Origin: UBA1757 sp045627385
Lineage (GTDB): Bacteria; Bacteroidota; Bacteroidia; Bacteroidales; UBA1402
Assembly (NCBI GenBank): GCA_045627385.1
Contig: JAZQNO010000021.1
Span: 1-64,000 of the forward strand
Reading direction: 5' to 3'
Length of the DNA: 64,000 nucleotides
Part shown: positions 42,231-50,752 of the stretch, piece after piece
Numbering within the stretch: position 1 is the first letter of the stretch
How the letters are laid out: each line of letters begins with the position of its first letter
The notes under the pieces: model-generated
What the model was told of the DNA's origin: nothing
Seen by the model: only the letters and a program-made list of their open reading frames with translations
Database searches by the model: none
Translations under genes and position numbers: made by a program

Positions 42231-42974
42231 ATGATTAAAAAAACGGTTTATGCCGCACTGGCTTTGGTGTGTGCGTTGGTGTGTGTGTCCTGTCAGGAAA
42301 CTGAAAAAGGAAAAGATGTATGTCTGACCGTCGGCTTCGAAAAAGCTGTCCTTGACAGTACGGGATGTTTCCGAGGCGAATTCTACAGCGAAGAGAACCT
42401 CTCGTTCACTTCCTATGAGATCGATTCCTGCGGCTACATTTATTGGGCCGGTTTTGTCGTCAACAACCACTGCGACACGGTGACCGGCGACTACACCAAC
42501 GAGTACAGCGCCATTACGGGCTGTGCCGCCGACGGCAAGCAGTATGCGACCCTCTACTGGAGCTATTATGACGTGTCCGGCGGAAAGGATTGCCATATGC
42601 AGTTCGGTCAGAACGAAGAGCATGTGGTCAAAAGCATGTGCGTGACCAACACGACCTATGTGTACAAGGCCTTGCGCGACGGCAGCAGTTTTTCCAAGAA
42701 ATTCGGGGAAGGGGACTGGTTCAAGGTGGTTCTCACGGCCTACGATGCCAATGGGCTTGAAACAGGCCATTTGGATTATTATCTGGCCGATTTCCGCAAT
42801 GGAAAACGTTTCCTGTCCGATTCTTGGGAAACGGTCGACCTCAGTTCGCTCGGTGAGCTCAACAAACTGGTGTTCACGTTCGAATCTAGCGACACGGGTG
42901 TCTTCGGCATCAATACGCCGACTTACGTTTCCATCGACAATATTGTCTATGTCGAGAAGTTCTTGGCGGAGTGA
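42231..42974 (+). CDS. DUF4465 lipoprotein under cobalamin riboswitch control
   Basis: The 247-residue protein has a lipoprotein signal ending LVCVSC (modified Cys21). The mature protein matches DUF4465: FTSYEIDSCGYIYWAGFVVNN near residues 62-82, then YWSYYDVSGGKDCHM, a long GDWFKVVLTAYDANG strand and DTPTYVSIDN-like end (INTPTYVSIDNIVYVE). Related DUF4465 surface lipoproteins of Bacteroides (called BtuH in the literature, as I recall) bind vitamin B12. The riboswitch upstream supports such a role. No btuB receptor lies next to it, so it may work with a transporter encoded elsewhere. Confidence 0.87.
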   Translation: MIKKTVYAALALVCALVCVSCQETEKGKDVCLTVGFEKAVLDSTGCFRGEFYSEENLSFTSYEIDSCGYIYWAGFVVNNHCDTVTGDYTNEYSAITGCAADGKQYATLYWSYYDVSGGKDCHMQFGQNEEHVVKSMCVTNTTYVYKALRDGSSFSKKFGEGDWFKVVLTAYDANGLETGHLDYYLADFRNGKRFLSDSWETVDLSSLGELNKLVFTFESSDTGVFGINTPTYVSIDNIVYVEKFLAE

Positions 42975-43027
42975 ACCGGAAAGGATCGGTTTGTCCGATT
43001 CCGCCGGTCGTCGGCATTCGGCATAAC

Positions 43028-43058
43028 AAAAGAGGATGACGCGAAGTCATCCTCTTTT
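43028..43058. terminator. bidirectional terminator between the DUF4465 gene and the oxidoreductase operon
   Basis: Perfect 13-base-pair stem (43028-43040 with 43046-43058) with A-run on one side and T-run on the other, so it can end transcripts from both convergent units. Confidence 0.85.
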
Positions 43059-43080
43059 CTTTATCCTGTGGAAAGCCGCA

Positions 43081-43623
43081 TCAGGCGGTCTCAATCAATT
43101 CCATGCCTTTTTTCAAGGCGGCTTCGTTCATCGGAATCAGATTGTGATGGCGGGCCGGGAGCGTCTTGCGCAGACCTTTCAGAACGCCCTCTATGCTGAC
43201 GACGGGTTTCACCTTGAGGTAACCGCCCAGGACGATCATGTTGAAAGTCTTGGTGTTGTCCATTTCGTTGGCGGCTGCCATCGCGTTGATTGTAAAGATA
43301 TTGATATCCTTGCGAGCCGGTTTGCGGGAGATGCCGTGAGGGTCGTAGATGAGGGTTCCGCCGGGTTTGATTTTGTCTTCAAACTTGTCCATCGACTGCT
43401 GGTTGAGAATGATGGCCGTGTCGAAGACATGGAGAATGGGCGAACTGATCCTTTCATCGCTGATGATGACGGTGACATTGGCCGTACCTCCGCGCTGTTC
43501 GGGACCGTAGGCGGGCATCCAGGTGACTTCTTTATCTTCCATCAGGGCTGCGTATGCCAGCATCTTGCCCATCGACAACACGCCCTGTCCGCCGAAACCG
43601 GCTATGATAAGTTCTTCTGTCAT
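43081..43623 (-). CDS. 2-oxoacid:ferredoxin oxidoreductase, gamma subunit
   Basis: The 180-residue protein is the gamma subunit of the oxidoreductase (IIAGFGGQGVLSMGKMLAYA at the N-terminus, the characteristic glycine loop; then WMPAYGPEQRGGTANVTVIIS). With the alpha, beta and ferredoxin subunits it oxidatively decarboxylates branched-chain or other 2-oxoacids to acyl-CoA and reduces ferredoxin. It is last in the minus-strand operon, two bases after the beta gene. Confidence 0.9.
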   Translation of the reverse strand: MTEELIIAGFGGQGVLSMGKMLAYAALMEDKEVTWMPAYGPEQRGGTANVTVIISDERISSPILHVFDTAIILNQQSMDKFEDKIKPGGTLIYDPHGISRKPARKDINIFTINAMAAANEMDNTKTFNMIVLGGYLKVKPVVSIEGVLKGLRKTLPARHHNLIPMNEAALKKGMELIETA

Positions 43624-43625
43624 AA

Positions 43626-44384
43626 TTATCTGTCTTTTAAATCACCGAGCTGGTAGAAGGGGAACATATTTTCTTCGAGCCACATGTTGGCCTGGTAGGG
43701 CGACATCTTCCAGCCCGAGTTGCAGGAGGCCACGATTTCCACCACGCTGGCGCCTTTGCCGGCCATCGAGTTTTCGAAGGCTTTGCGGATGGCTTTCTTG
43801 GTCTTTTTCACGGCAGCGGCCGTGTGTACGCTCTGACGGGTGACGTAGCAGGTGCCTTCCACTTCGGCCAGCAGATTGGAAATCTTGAGCGGATAGCCGT
43901 TCAGTTCGACATTGCGTCCGTAAGGGCAGGTGGAGGTTTTCATACCTTCCAGCGTGCTGGGCGACATCTGACCGCCCGTCATGCCGTAGATGGCGTTGTT
44001 GACGAAGATGATGGCGATGTTTTCGCCGCGGTTGCAGGCGTGTATGGTTTCGCAGGTGCCGATGGCCGACAGGTCGCCGTCGCCCTGGTAGGTGAACACC
44101 AGTTTGTCGGGCTCCAGACGCTTGACGGCGGTGGCGATGGCCGGTGCGCGTCCGTGGGCGGCCTCGATGAAATCGACATCGAGATACTTGTAGGCGAACA
44201 CGGCACATCCGACCGGCGAAACGCCGATGGTCCGGTGCTCCATACCCATTTCTTCGATGACTTCGGCAATCATGCGGTGCACGGTCCCGTGGTTGCAACC
44301 GGGACAATAGTGCATCACATTGCCTTTGACGAGGTGCGATTTCTCGTACACCAGGTTTTCGGGGGCTATGATCTTATTCTCCAT
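43626..44384 (-). CDS. 2-oxoacid:ferredoxin oxidoreductase, beta (thiamine diphosphate) subunit
   Basis: The 252-residue protein binds thiamine diphosphate: the GDGDLSAIGTCETIHACNRGEN stretch, from about residue 84, contains the GDG-N motif, and CPGCNHGTVHRMIAE near the start is typical of this subunit. I chose the start at 44384 (MENKIIAPENLVYEKS), which overlaps the end of the small membrane gene by 11 bases; an upstream in-frame ATG would lie deep inside that gene. The electron acceptor would be the two-cluster ferredoxin subunit of the same operon. Confidence 0.92.
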   Translation of the reverse strand: MENKIIAPENLVYEKSHLVKGNVMHYCPGCNHGTVHRMIAEVIEEMGMEHRTIGVSPVGCAVFAYKYLDVDFIEAAHGRAPAIATAVKRLEPDKLVFTYQGDGDLSAIGTCETIHACNRGENIAIIFVNNAIYGMTGGQMSPSTLEGMKTSTCPYGRNVELNGYPLKISNLLAEVEGTCYVTRQSVHTAAAVKKTKKAIRKAFENSMAGKGASVVEIVASCNSGWKMSPYQANMWLEENMFPFYQLGDLKDR

Positions 44385-44577
44385 AAAGCTGACTCTTTTG
44401 TTTTTTCTTGCTGCGGATGATGAATCGGATGACAATCTCGACAAGTTTCATGACGACAGCGGTGACAATCAGTATGTGCGACTTGTGCAGGTCGTGGCCG
44501 AAATACAGGACCAGCGCCAGCACGAGAGCTATCAGGCTGAGAGCCGAAAGGGCGTATCTGATTCCGTTGAGGTCCAT
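44374..44577 (-). CDS. small two-helix membrane protein inside the oxidoreductase operon
   Basis: The 67-residue protein has two hydrophobic segments (about 7-27, ALSALSLIALVLALVLYFG, and about 35-53, ILIVTAVVMKLVEIVIRFI), with a basic KKKQK tail. The ATG is four bases after the alpha stop codon and its end overlaps the beta start by 11 bases, so the spacing is that of a real, coupled gene. I do not recognise the family. It separates alpha and beta subunits that are otherwise adjacent. It could anchor the soluble enzyme at the membrane (inference). Confidence 0.75.
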   Translation of the reverse strand: MDLNGIRYALSALSLIALVLALVLYFGHDLHKSHILIVTAVVMKLVEIVIRFIIRSKKKQKSQLYGE

Positions 44578-44580
44578 GGC

Positions 44581-45654
44581 TCAGAACTGTTTTTGGAATG
44601 CTTCGGCGATTTCTTCCGGAGTCGGCACCATGCCGCCGATGCGTCCGAAGAAAGAGACGGGCACTTTTCCGTTGACGGCCAAACGCACGTCGTCGACCAT
44701 TTGGCCGGCGTTGAGTTCGACGGTGAGAATGGATTTGACCTGTGCGGCACGGGCGGCAATGGCCTTCGAGGGGAATGGCCACAGAGTGATGGGGCGCAGC
44801 AGCCCCACTTTGATACCTTGCTCACGAAGCAATTGGATGGTCTTCAGACAGATGCGTGCCGGACTTCCGAAAGCGACCAGCAGATATTCGGCATCGTCGC
44901 AGCAGTATTCTTCGTAACGCACTTCCTTGGCTTCGATTTCGCGCAGGCGCTCCTGGCGGCGCAGATTGTGCTCCTCCATGATGGCGGGATCCAGTTCCAA
45001 GGAACTGATGATGTTCTGATTGCGGCTGTCGGGCTTGCCGGTGACGGCCCAAGGCGTGTTGGTGGCGATTTCCTCGTCGGTGAAACGGGGTTTGAAGGGA
45101 GGAAGGACCACCTTCTCCATCATTTGGCCGATGGCTCCATCGGAAAGAATCATCGAAGGCACACGGTAGCGGAAAGCCAGCGTGAAGGCCAAGTCGACAA
45201 AATCGGCCATTTCCTGGACGGAATAGGGGGCCAGGACAATCAGGTGGTAGTCGCCGTGACCGCCGCCTTTGGTGGCCTGAAAATAGTCGGACTGGCTGGG
45301 TTGGATGGTGCCCAGACCTGGGCCGCCGCGCTGCACGTTCACGATGAGGGCGGGCAGATTGGCGCCTGCCATGAAGGAAATGCCTTCCTGCATCAGGCTG
45401 ACACCGGGGCTTGAAGACGAGGTCATGACTTTCTTGCCGCAGGAGGCGCCGCCGTAGACCATATTGATGGAAGCGACTTCGCTTTCGGCCTGCAGGCAGA
45501 CCATGCCGGTGGTTTCCCAAGGCTTTTCGGCCATCAGGGTCTCCATGATTTCGGATTGGGGTGTGATGGGGTATCCGAAATAGCCGTCGCAGCCGCAGCG
45601 GATGGCCGCCAGCGCAATGGCTTCGTTACCCTTCAATAAACGAACTTCTTCCAT
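44581..45654 (-). CDS. vorB: 2-oxoacid:ferredoxin oxidoreductase, alpha subunit (VorB-like)
   Basis: The 357-residue protein is the alpha subunit, starting with LLKGNEAIALAAIRCGCDGYFGYPITPQSEI, the usual opening, followed by SSSPGVSLMQEGISFMAGANLPALIVNVQRGGPGLGTIQ. Database naming for this length in Bacteroidales is 3-methyl-2-oxobutanoate dehydrogenase subunit VorB, which implies branched-chain 2-oxoacids, but 2-oxoglutarate cannot be excluded. It lies five bases after the ferredoxin gene and is followed by the small membrane protein. Confidence 0.9.
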   Translation of the reverse strand: MEEVRLLKGNEAIALAAIRCGCDGYFGYPITPQSEIMETLMAEKPWETTGMVCLQAESEVASINMVYGGASCGKKVMTSSSSPGVSLMQEGISFMAGANLPALIVNVQRGGPGLGTIQPSQSDYFQATKGGGHGDYHLIVLAPYSVQEMADFVDLAFTLAFRYRVPSMILSDGAIGQMMEKVVLPPFKPRFTDEEIATNTPWAVTGKPDSRNQNIISSLELDPAIMEEHNLRRQERLREIEAKEVRYEEYCCDDAEYLLVAFGSPARICLKTIQLLREQGIKVGLLRPITLWPFPSKAIAARAAQVKSILTVELNAGQMVDDVRLAVNGKVPVSFFGRIGGMVPTPEEIAEAFQKQF

Positions 45655-45659
45655 ATCTG

Positions 45660-45884
45660 TCAGAGTTTTACTTTATAGACTTTGATACATCCGTCCGGAC
45701 ACATATAGGCGCAGCTGGCACAACCGATACAGTTGTCGGGCTGTTTCATATAGGCATACGGATAGCCTTTTTCGTTGACTTCCGCAGAAAGGGCCAACAC
45801 ATCCGAAGGACAGGCGTGGACACAGAGCTCACAACCTTTGCAGTGACTGACATCAATCTCGACTGCACCTTTAATCTTTGCCAT
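45660..45884 (-). CDS. two-cluster ferredoxin, delta subunit of the oxidoreductase
   Basis: The 74-residue protein holds two CxxCxxCxxxC-type motifs: CKGCELCVHACP and CIGCASCAYMCP, each of which binds a 4Fe-4S cluster. It is the electron-transfer subunit for the oxidoreductase encoded directly downstream and is the first gene of the operon. Confidence 0.95.
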   Translation of the reverse strand: MAKIKGAVEIDVSHCKGCELCVHACPSDVLALSAEVNEKGYPYAYMKQPDNCIGCASCAYMCPDGCIKVYKVKL

Positions 45885-45940
45885 AATAAATTGTTTATTA
45901 AGTAGTTATGAGTAGCCGAAGGGCTTTCGGTTTCACGGGG

Positions 45941-45972
45941 CAAAATTACCCCTTAGTTTCTGCATATTCAAC
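45941..45972 (-). promoter_or_regulatory. promoter of the 2-oxoacid oxidoreductase operon
   Basis: Minus strand reads TAATTTTG at 45948-45941, with GTTG 20 bases upstream (45969-45972). The ferredoxin ATG is 56 bases downstream. Confidence 0.65.
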
Positions 45973-46003
45973 TGTATATGCGAATAAAATCGTATTTTTC
46001 GAA

Positions 46004-46813
46004 TTATTCGAGATGTCCAGCCCAATAAAAGCAGTCGGGAAAGCGTCCGGAAAGGTCTGTTTCCTTTTCAAACAGGCCAAAAACGGAAGACCCACTGCCC
46101 GACATGGAGGCATAGGCCGCTCCCTGTCGGTATAGTTCTTCTTTGACGGAGGCAATGGCTGGATGAGCGGCGAAAATGCTGGTTTCGAAGTCATTGACCA
46201 GTATATTGCTCCATTCTTTCACGGGGCGGCCGACAATGTCGGAAGGAGTGGATGCCGGCCATTGCGGACGGATGCCCCGATAGGCTTCGGCTGTCGACAC
46301 GGCTATCGGAGGAATGACCAGCACCAGATACCAGTCCTTGAGACTGAGCCGGCAAGGGTGGAAGATTTCGCCTCTGCCGGTGGCATACACAGGCCTGTCG
46401 CCAATGAAAAACGGACAGTCTGAGCCGAGATTGGCCGCTTCCTCGCACAGTTTTTCCTCTCCAAGATTCAGGTGGAACAGGCTGTCCAGCGCTTTCAGGG
46501 TGAAGGCTGCGTCGGCCGAGCCTCCGCCAAGGCCGGCGCCGAAGGGGATGGCCTTGCGCATCCATATCTCGACGGGAGCGATTCCGTATTTCTTTTCCAT
46601 CAGTCGGAATGCCTTGGTGACCAGATTGTTCTCATCTTCACACGCGACATTGATGCCGCTGATGTGCAGCTGGTAGGAATCTGCCGGAATCAGTTCAAGC
46701 GCATCGCAGAGTCCGATCGGGTAGAATACGGTTTGAAGGTTGTGGAATCCGTCTGGCCTTTTTTCGACCACCTGGAGACCCAGATTTATTTTGGCGTTCG
46801 GAAAGCAGATCAT
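46004..46813 (-). CDS. ispE: 4-diphosphocytidyl-2-C-methyl-D-erythritol kinase
   Basis: The 269-residue GHMP kinase acts in the non-mevalonate route to isoprenoids. Visible motifs: FPNAKINLGLQVVEKRPDGFHN (N-terminus with the lysine that binds substrate), the glycine-rich ATP loop PFGAGLGGGSADAAFTL and the C-terminal SMSGSGSSVFGLF. Length is normal. It is divergent from dnaB, with 117 bases between starts. Confidence 0.95.
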   Translation of the reverse strand: MICFPNAKINLGLQVVEKRPDGFHNLQTVFYPIGLCDALELIPADSYQLHISGINVACEDENNLVTKAFRLMEKKYGIAPVEIWMRKAIPFGAGLGGGSADAAFTLKALDSLFHLNLGEEKLCEEAANLGSDCPFFIGDRPVYATGRGEIFHPCRLSLKDWYLVLVIPPIAVSTAEAYRGIRPQWPASTPSDIVGRPVKEWSNILVNDFETSIFAAHPAIASVKEELYRQGAAYASMSGSGSSVFGLFEKETDLSGRFPDCFYWAGHLE

Positions 46814-46894
46814 AAACTCAAATTTTCAGCAAAAATAGGAAAAGATGTTGATATCTTGTTGATAACTATATTTCGAAAAGAGGAGCGTGAAGCC

Positions 46895-46902
46895 TATCTT
46901 TG
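46895..46902 (+). promoter_or_regulatory. -7 box of the dnaB promoter
   Basis: TATCTTTG matches TAnnTTTG; TTTCG about 20 bases upstream is a weak -33 box. The dnaB ATG is 28 bases downstream. Confidence 0.6.
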
Positions 46903-46930
46903 TGAACGCAAAAATCAATTGAAGAGTCAT

Positions 46931-48514
46931 ATGGAAGACAGTAGAGTCCGAACCGTTTACAAGCAGGTGCCCGTCAAACCCGAAGAAATGGGGCGTATGC
47001 AGCCTCAGGCGCGTGACTTGGAGGAAGTTGTGCTGGGTGCTCTCATGCTGGAAAAGGACGCTTTTTCCAAAGTGTGTGAAATCCTCAAACCGGAGTATTT
47101 TTACGATCAGGCCAATCAGACCATCTATCAGGCGGTTCAGTCTTTGTCCCTGCGTCAGGAGCCGGTGGATATCCTGACCGTGCAGGAAGAACTGCGCCAC
47201 ATGGGCAAACTCGACGAGGTCGGCGGCCCGGTTTACTTGGTGAAACTGACTGAAAACGTGGTTTCAACGGCTCATCTGGAATACCATTCCCGCATTGTCG
47301 CCCAGAAGTTCATAGCGCGCGAGCTCATCCGCTTTTCGATGGACATTCAGGGAAAGGCTTTCGACGACACCAACGACGTGAAGGAACTGATGCAGGAAGC
47401 CGAATCGGGGCTCTTTGAAATATCGCAGCAGTCGCTCAAGAAAGAGGTCGTCCAAATCAATCCCATCATCGACGAGGCGCTGAAGCGCATGAAGGTGGCC
47501 GCCAACCGCAAAGACGGTTTGAGCGGTTTGCCGACCGGATTCAAGAAGTTGGATGAAATGACTTCCGGATGGCAGCGTTCGGATTTGGTCATCATCGCGG
47601 CCCGTCCGGCGATGGGCAAGACCGCTTTTGCCCTGTCCATGGCCAAGAACATGGCGGTCGACCATCAGATTCCGGTGGCGGTCTTTTCTTTGGAAATGTC
47701 CAATGTGCAGCTGGTCAATCGATTGATTGTCAATGTCTGTTCGATTCCAGGCGAAAAGGTGAAGAATGGCTCCCTGACCCCGGACGAGTGGCGCCTGATG
47801 GACCAGCAGCTCAAAAGCCTGTATGACGCGCCTATCTACATAGACGACACGCCAAGCCTGTCGGTCTTTGAATTCTCAACCAAATGCCGCCGGCTGGTCA
47901 AGGAACACAATGTGCAGTGTGTCATCGTGGATTACCTTCAGCTGATGAATGCCAGCGGCGGAAAGTTCGGCAACCGCGAACAGGAAGTCAGCACGGTCTC
48001 CCGCGCTTTGAAAGCGCTTGCCAAAGAACTGGACATACCGGTCATCGCTCTTTCTCAGGTCAATCGTGCCTCGACCAACCGTGGCCCCACGCAGGGCAAT
48101 ACGGGCAACGCCAGCGATTCGAAACGTCCGCAACTGTCTGACCTGCGCGAATCGGGCGCCATCGAGCAGGATGCCGATATCGTCTGTTTCATCCACCGTC
48201 CCGAATATTACAAGATTATGGAAGATGCGGAGGGCCATTCGATGGTCGGAAAGGCCGAACTCATCATCGCCAAGCACCGTAACGGTTCGACGGGTGACGT
48301 GCGCATGAAGTTCACGCACGAATTCGCCCGTTTTTCAGACGACGATGAAGGGGAAGAACAGTTTCTCCCGAGAAACGCTTCGGCCAAGGCCGATGACAAT
48401 ACCGGCATGGTCTATTACGCTTCCAAAGCCAATCAGGAAGCCGATCGGGAGGCTCCGTCGCCTTTCGAGGGCGATTTCTCCGGCGGACCGGGCGATTCGG
48501 GGGTGCCTTTCTGA
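46931..48514 (+). CDS. dnaB: replicative DNA helicase
   Basis: The 527-residue protein is the hexameric helicase of the replication fork. It has the N-terminal DnaB domain (MQPQARDLEEVVLGALMLEKDAF), a linker, and the RecA-like C-terminal domain with Walker A ARPAMGKTAFALS, the Walker B region VIVDYLQLM and SQVNR. The start at 46931 (MEDSRVR) is set by the promoter; the frame is open upstream through ispE but that part has no similarity. A Gly/Pro/Asp-rich tail ends the protein. No intein is seen. Confidence 0.96.
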   Translation: MEDSRVRTVYKQVPVKPEEMGRMQPQARDLEEVVLGALMLEKDAFSKVCEILKPEYFYDQANQTIYQAVQSLSLRQEPVDILTVQEELRHMGKLDEVGGPVYLVKLTENVVSTAHLEYHSRIVAQKFIARELIRFSMDIQGKAFDDTNDVKELMQEAESGLFEISQQSLKKEVVQINPIIDEALKRMKVAANRKDGLSGLPTGFKKLDEMTSGWQRSDLVIIAARPAMGKTAFALSMAKNMAVDHQIPVAVFSLEMSNVQLVNRLIVNVCSIPGEKVKNGSLTPDEWRLMDQQLKSLYDAPIYIDDTPSLSVFEFSTKCRRLVKEHNVQCVIVDYLQLMNASGGKFGNREQEVSTVSRALKALAKELDIPVIALSQVNRASTNRGPTQGNTGNASDSKRPQLSDLRESGAIEQDADIVCFIHRPEYYKIMEDAEGHSMVGKAELIIAKHRNGSTGDVRMKFTHEFARFSDDDEGEEQFLPRNASAKADDNTGMVYYASKANQEADREAPSPFEGDFSGGPGDSGVPF

Positions 48515-48557
48515 GGGGTCATTTGCCATTTAATCAACTGTTTTCAATGTTGTCGGT

Positions 48558-49718
48558 ATGAAGAAAATAAAGCTGTCTCTGCTGTGGACCGCTCTGGTCT
48601 GCCTGCTGGCGGGCTTTCGGGCCGAAGCCCAAAAGCCCATTTTCGACACTTACGAACTGGATCGCGACATGCCGGTTTTTCTGGACGATATCAAAGAAGA
48701 ACTGACCTATCCCATGGCTTGGGGCAACAGTCCGATACGTCGTTTCAACAAGTGGCGGAAAACCGCCCGTGAAACGGTGTTCGGAGAAATGCTGGCAGCT
48801 CCGCGCCAGGCGGAGTCATACGAGATGACAGTGTTGGCCGAAGAACATCGCGAGGGCTATACGGTCAAAAAAATCCGCTTCAATCTTACGGCCTATTCGC
48901 GTGTCAACGCCTATCTGCTGGTGCCTGACGGTGAGGGTCCGTTCCCTGCGGTGCTGCTGCTGCATGACCACGGAGGGCACTATACGATCGGTAAGGAAAA
49001 AATGGTCCGTCCCTTCGACTGTTCGGAAGCGGTCCTGGCCGATGCGGACCAATGGGCGGCACAATGTTACGGCGGACAGTATATGGGCGACTATCTGGCG
49101 GCTAACGGCTATGCGGTTTTGGCTCTCGATGCGCTGTATTGGGGAGAACGGGGTCAGAAAGACCGGGCCGACGGCACTCACTACGCCACATATGCCGGCA
49201 ATTTCCAGATGCTCGGACGTAGTCTCAGCGCTTTTATGAACTACGAGGATGTCTATTCCGCCGATTTTTTCTCGACACTTCCCGAGGTCGATTCCAAACG
49301 GATAGGCTGCATGGGCTTCTCTATGGGGGCCTACCGTTCGTGGATGCTGTCAGCCTTGAGCGACCGCATCGCTGCCGGTGTCTCCATCTGTTGGATGAAC
49401 GTCACCGACGTGCAGCTTTCCTGGGAATACGGAAGGGAAAGCGGCGGATTTGCCAATTGCCTTCCGGGAGTGAGACGGTATCTGGATTATCCCCACATCG
49501 CATCCATTGCCTGTCCGAAACCTATGTATTTCCTGAATGGGGAGCATGACAAGCTGTTCCAGCCGGTCGGAGTGCGCAGGGCTTTCGACGAGATGCACGC
49601 CGTGTGGAAAAGTCAAGGTGTGGACGAGCGCCTTCAGACGGAATTGTGGGATATGCCGCACGATTGCGGCATCCGCGTGCAGCAGAGCATTCTGGAATTT
49701 TTCCAGAAATGGCTCTAA
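48558..49718 (+). CDS. secreted alpha/beta hydrolase (acetyl-esterase-like)
   Basis: The 386-residue protein has a signal peptide (ending GFRAEAQ). The mature part is an alpha/beta hydrolase of the acetyl xylan esterase/dienelactone hydrolase group: VLLLHDHGGHYTIG supplies the oxyanion hole, the nucleophilic serine is in CMGFSMGAYRSW, the acid is likely in YFLNGEHDKLF and the histidine in DMPHDCGI. The substrate is not predictable; deacetylation of plant or host glycans would fit a gut Bacteroidales. It converges with a second hydrolase. Confidence 0.8.
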   Translation: MKKIKLSLLWTALVCLLAGFRAEAQKPIFDTYELDRDMPVFLDDIKEELTYPMAWGNSPIRRFNKWRKTARETVFGEMLAAPRQAESYEMTVLAEEHREGYTVKKIRFNLTAYSRVNAYLLVPDGEGPFPAVLLLHDHGGHYTIGKEKMVRPFDCSEAVLADADQWAAQCYGGQYMGDYLAANGYAVLALDALYWGERGQKDRADGTHYATYAGNFQMLGRSLSAFMNYEDVYSADFFSTLPEVDSKRIGCMGFSMGAYRSWMLSALSDRIAAGVSICWMNVTDVQLSWEYGRESGGFANCLPGVRRYLDYPHIASIACPKPMYFLNGEHDKLFQPVGVRRAFDEMHAVWKSQGVDERLQTELWDMPHDCGIRVQQSILEFFQKWL

Positions 49719-49723
49719 GCTGA

Positions 49724-50629
49724 TCAGTAGATGTCCTTGGTCTTTTTCAATGCCCAGTCCGGCATGGTGTAGCCTTCTTCGGTGCGGTGGCTGTCGATGT
49801 TCAATGGACGGCCATTGTTCACGTATTGCTCTGTAAACCACTGGAATTCGGAAAGTGTGCGGGATCCGAATCCAGCCACATCGTGCCCGAGACCGTCGTA
49901 GTGGACGGCGAAATAGGAATATCCGAATTTCCGGAAACGAGATGCCAGGCTTTTGGTACCGAACATTCCCAGATTCAGAAACTGTATCTTGTCGTATCTG
50001 ACTATTTTGTCATTTGTTCCATGGGCGAAAAAGGTCGGGGCAGGAGAGTCCTGGTAGTCGACTTTTCCTTCACGGGAGAAGATGCCTCCCGAATAGGAAA
50101 CGACGCCGGCAAAGCGGAATCCTTCGGGAAGTTCCGACGTCCAGGCGCTGTGATTGGCACGGCAATAGTCGCATTGGAGCACGGTGATGGCGCCGGCGCT
50201 CGAGCCGCAGGCGATGATTTTATCGCTTTGAATATGAAGGCTGTCGGCCTTGTCCACCAAAAAAGCCAGCGCCGCACTGCAGTCTTCCACGGCCATCCGG
50301 ATGGCGTTCTCGAAGTTGGGAACCATACGCCAGACGTGGGTGTAGCGCATGTCTTTCATGCCCAGGCGGTAGTCAATGGCCGCCACGCTGTATCCGGCTT
50401 GAGCAAGTTCTTTGAAATAGGAGACATTGCTCTTGGAACGGATGGAGCCGCTGGAAAATCCTCCGCCGAACACATACAGCACGCAGTAGTCGTTGGCTTG
50501 GTCGACGGGACGATAGAAATCCATCTCCAGACCGATGCTGTCGCGGTTGACATAGATGTAACTTTCTTGTGCGGCTGCTGGTAAAACGAGGCAGAAGAGA
50601 AGCGCTGACAAAAGAAAATGTCTTTTCAT
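49724..50629 (-). CDS. secreted alpha/beta hydrolase (BD-FAE-like esterase)
   Basis: The 301-residue protein starts at 50629 with a signal peptide (MKRHFLLSALLFCLVLPAAAQ); an in-frame ATG upstream has no signal. The fold is that of the carboxylesterase/feruloyl-esterase group, with YVFGGGFSSGS for the oxyanion hole, CGSSAGAITV around the nucleophilic serine and FFAHGTNDKIVRYD around the acid. It is convergent with the hydrolase at 48558; the stops are six bases apart. Substrate unknown, possibly acyl groups on polysaccharides. Confidence 0.8.
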   Translation of the reverse strand: MKRHFLLSALLFCLVLPAAAQESYIYVNRDSIGLEMDFYRPVDQANDYCVLYVFGGGFSSGSIRSKSNVSYFKELAQAGYSVAAIDYRLGMKDMRYTHVWRMVPNFENAIRMAVEDCSAALAFLVDKADSLHIQSDKIIACGSSAGAITVLQCDYCRANHSAWTSELPEGFRFAGVVSYSGGIFSREGKVDYQDSPAPTFFAHGTNDKIVRYDKIQFLNLGMFGTKSLASRFRKFGYSYFAVHYDGLGHDVAGFGSRTLSEFQWFTEQYVNNGRPLNIDSHRTEEGYTMPDWALKKTKDIY

Positions 50630-50704
50630 ACGGATGTCTTTTTCTGCAAAGAAACGGAATGTTCCTATTATTTCTATCATTTTTCAAAAAAAAACAGGAA
50701 AATG

Positions 50705-50736
50705 CTTGCATAAGTAAATCGGCCACTATACTTTTG
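50705..50736 (+). promoter_or_regulatory. tRNA-Arg promoter
   Basis: CTTG at 50705-50708, a 20-base spacer and TACTTTTG at 50729-50736, followed 16 bases later by the tRNA. Confidence 0.7.
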
Positions 50737-50752
50737 CAGCCGATTTGAAGAG

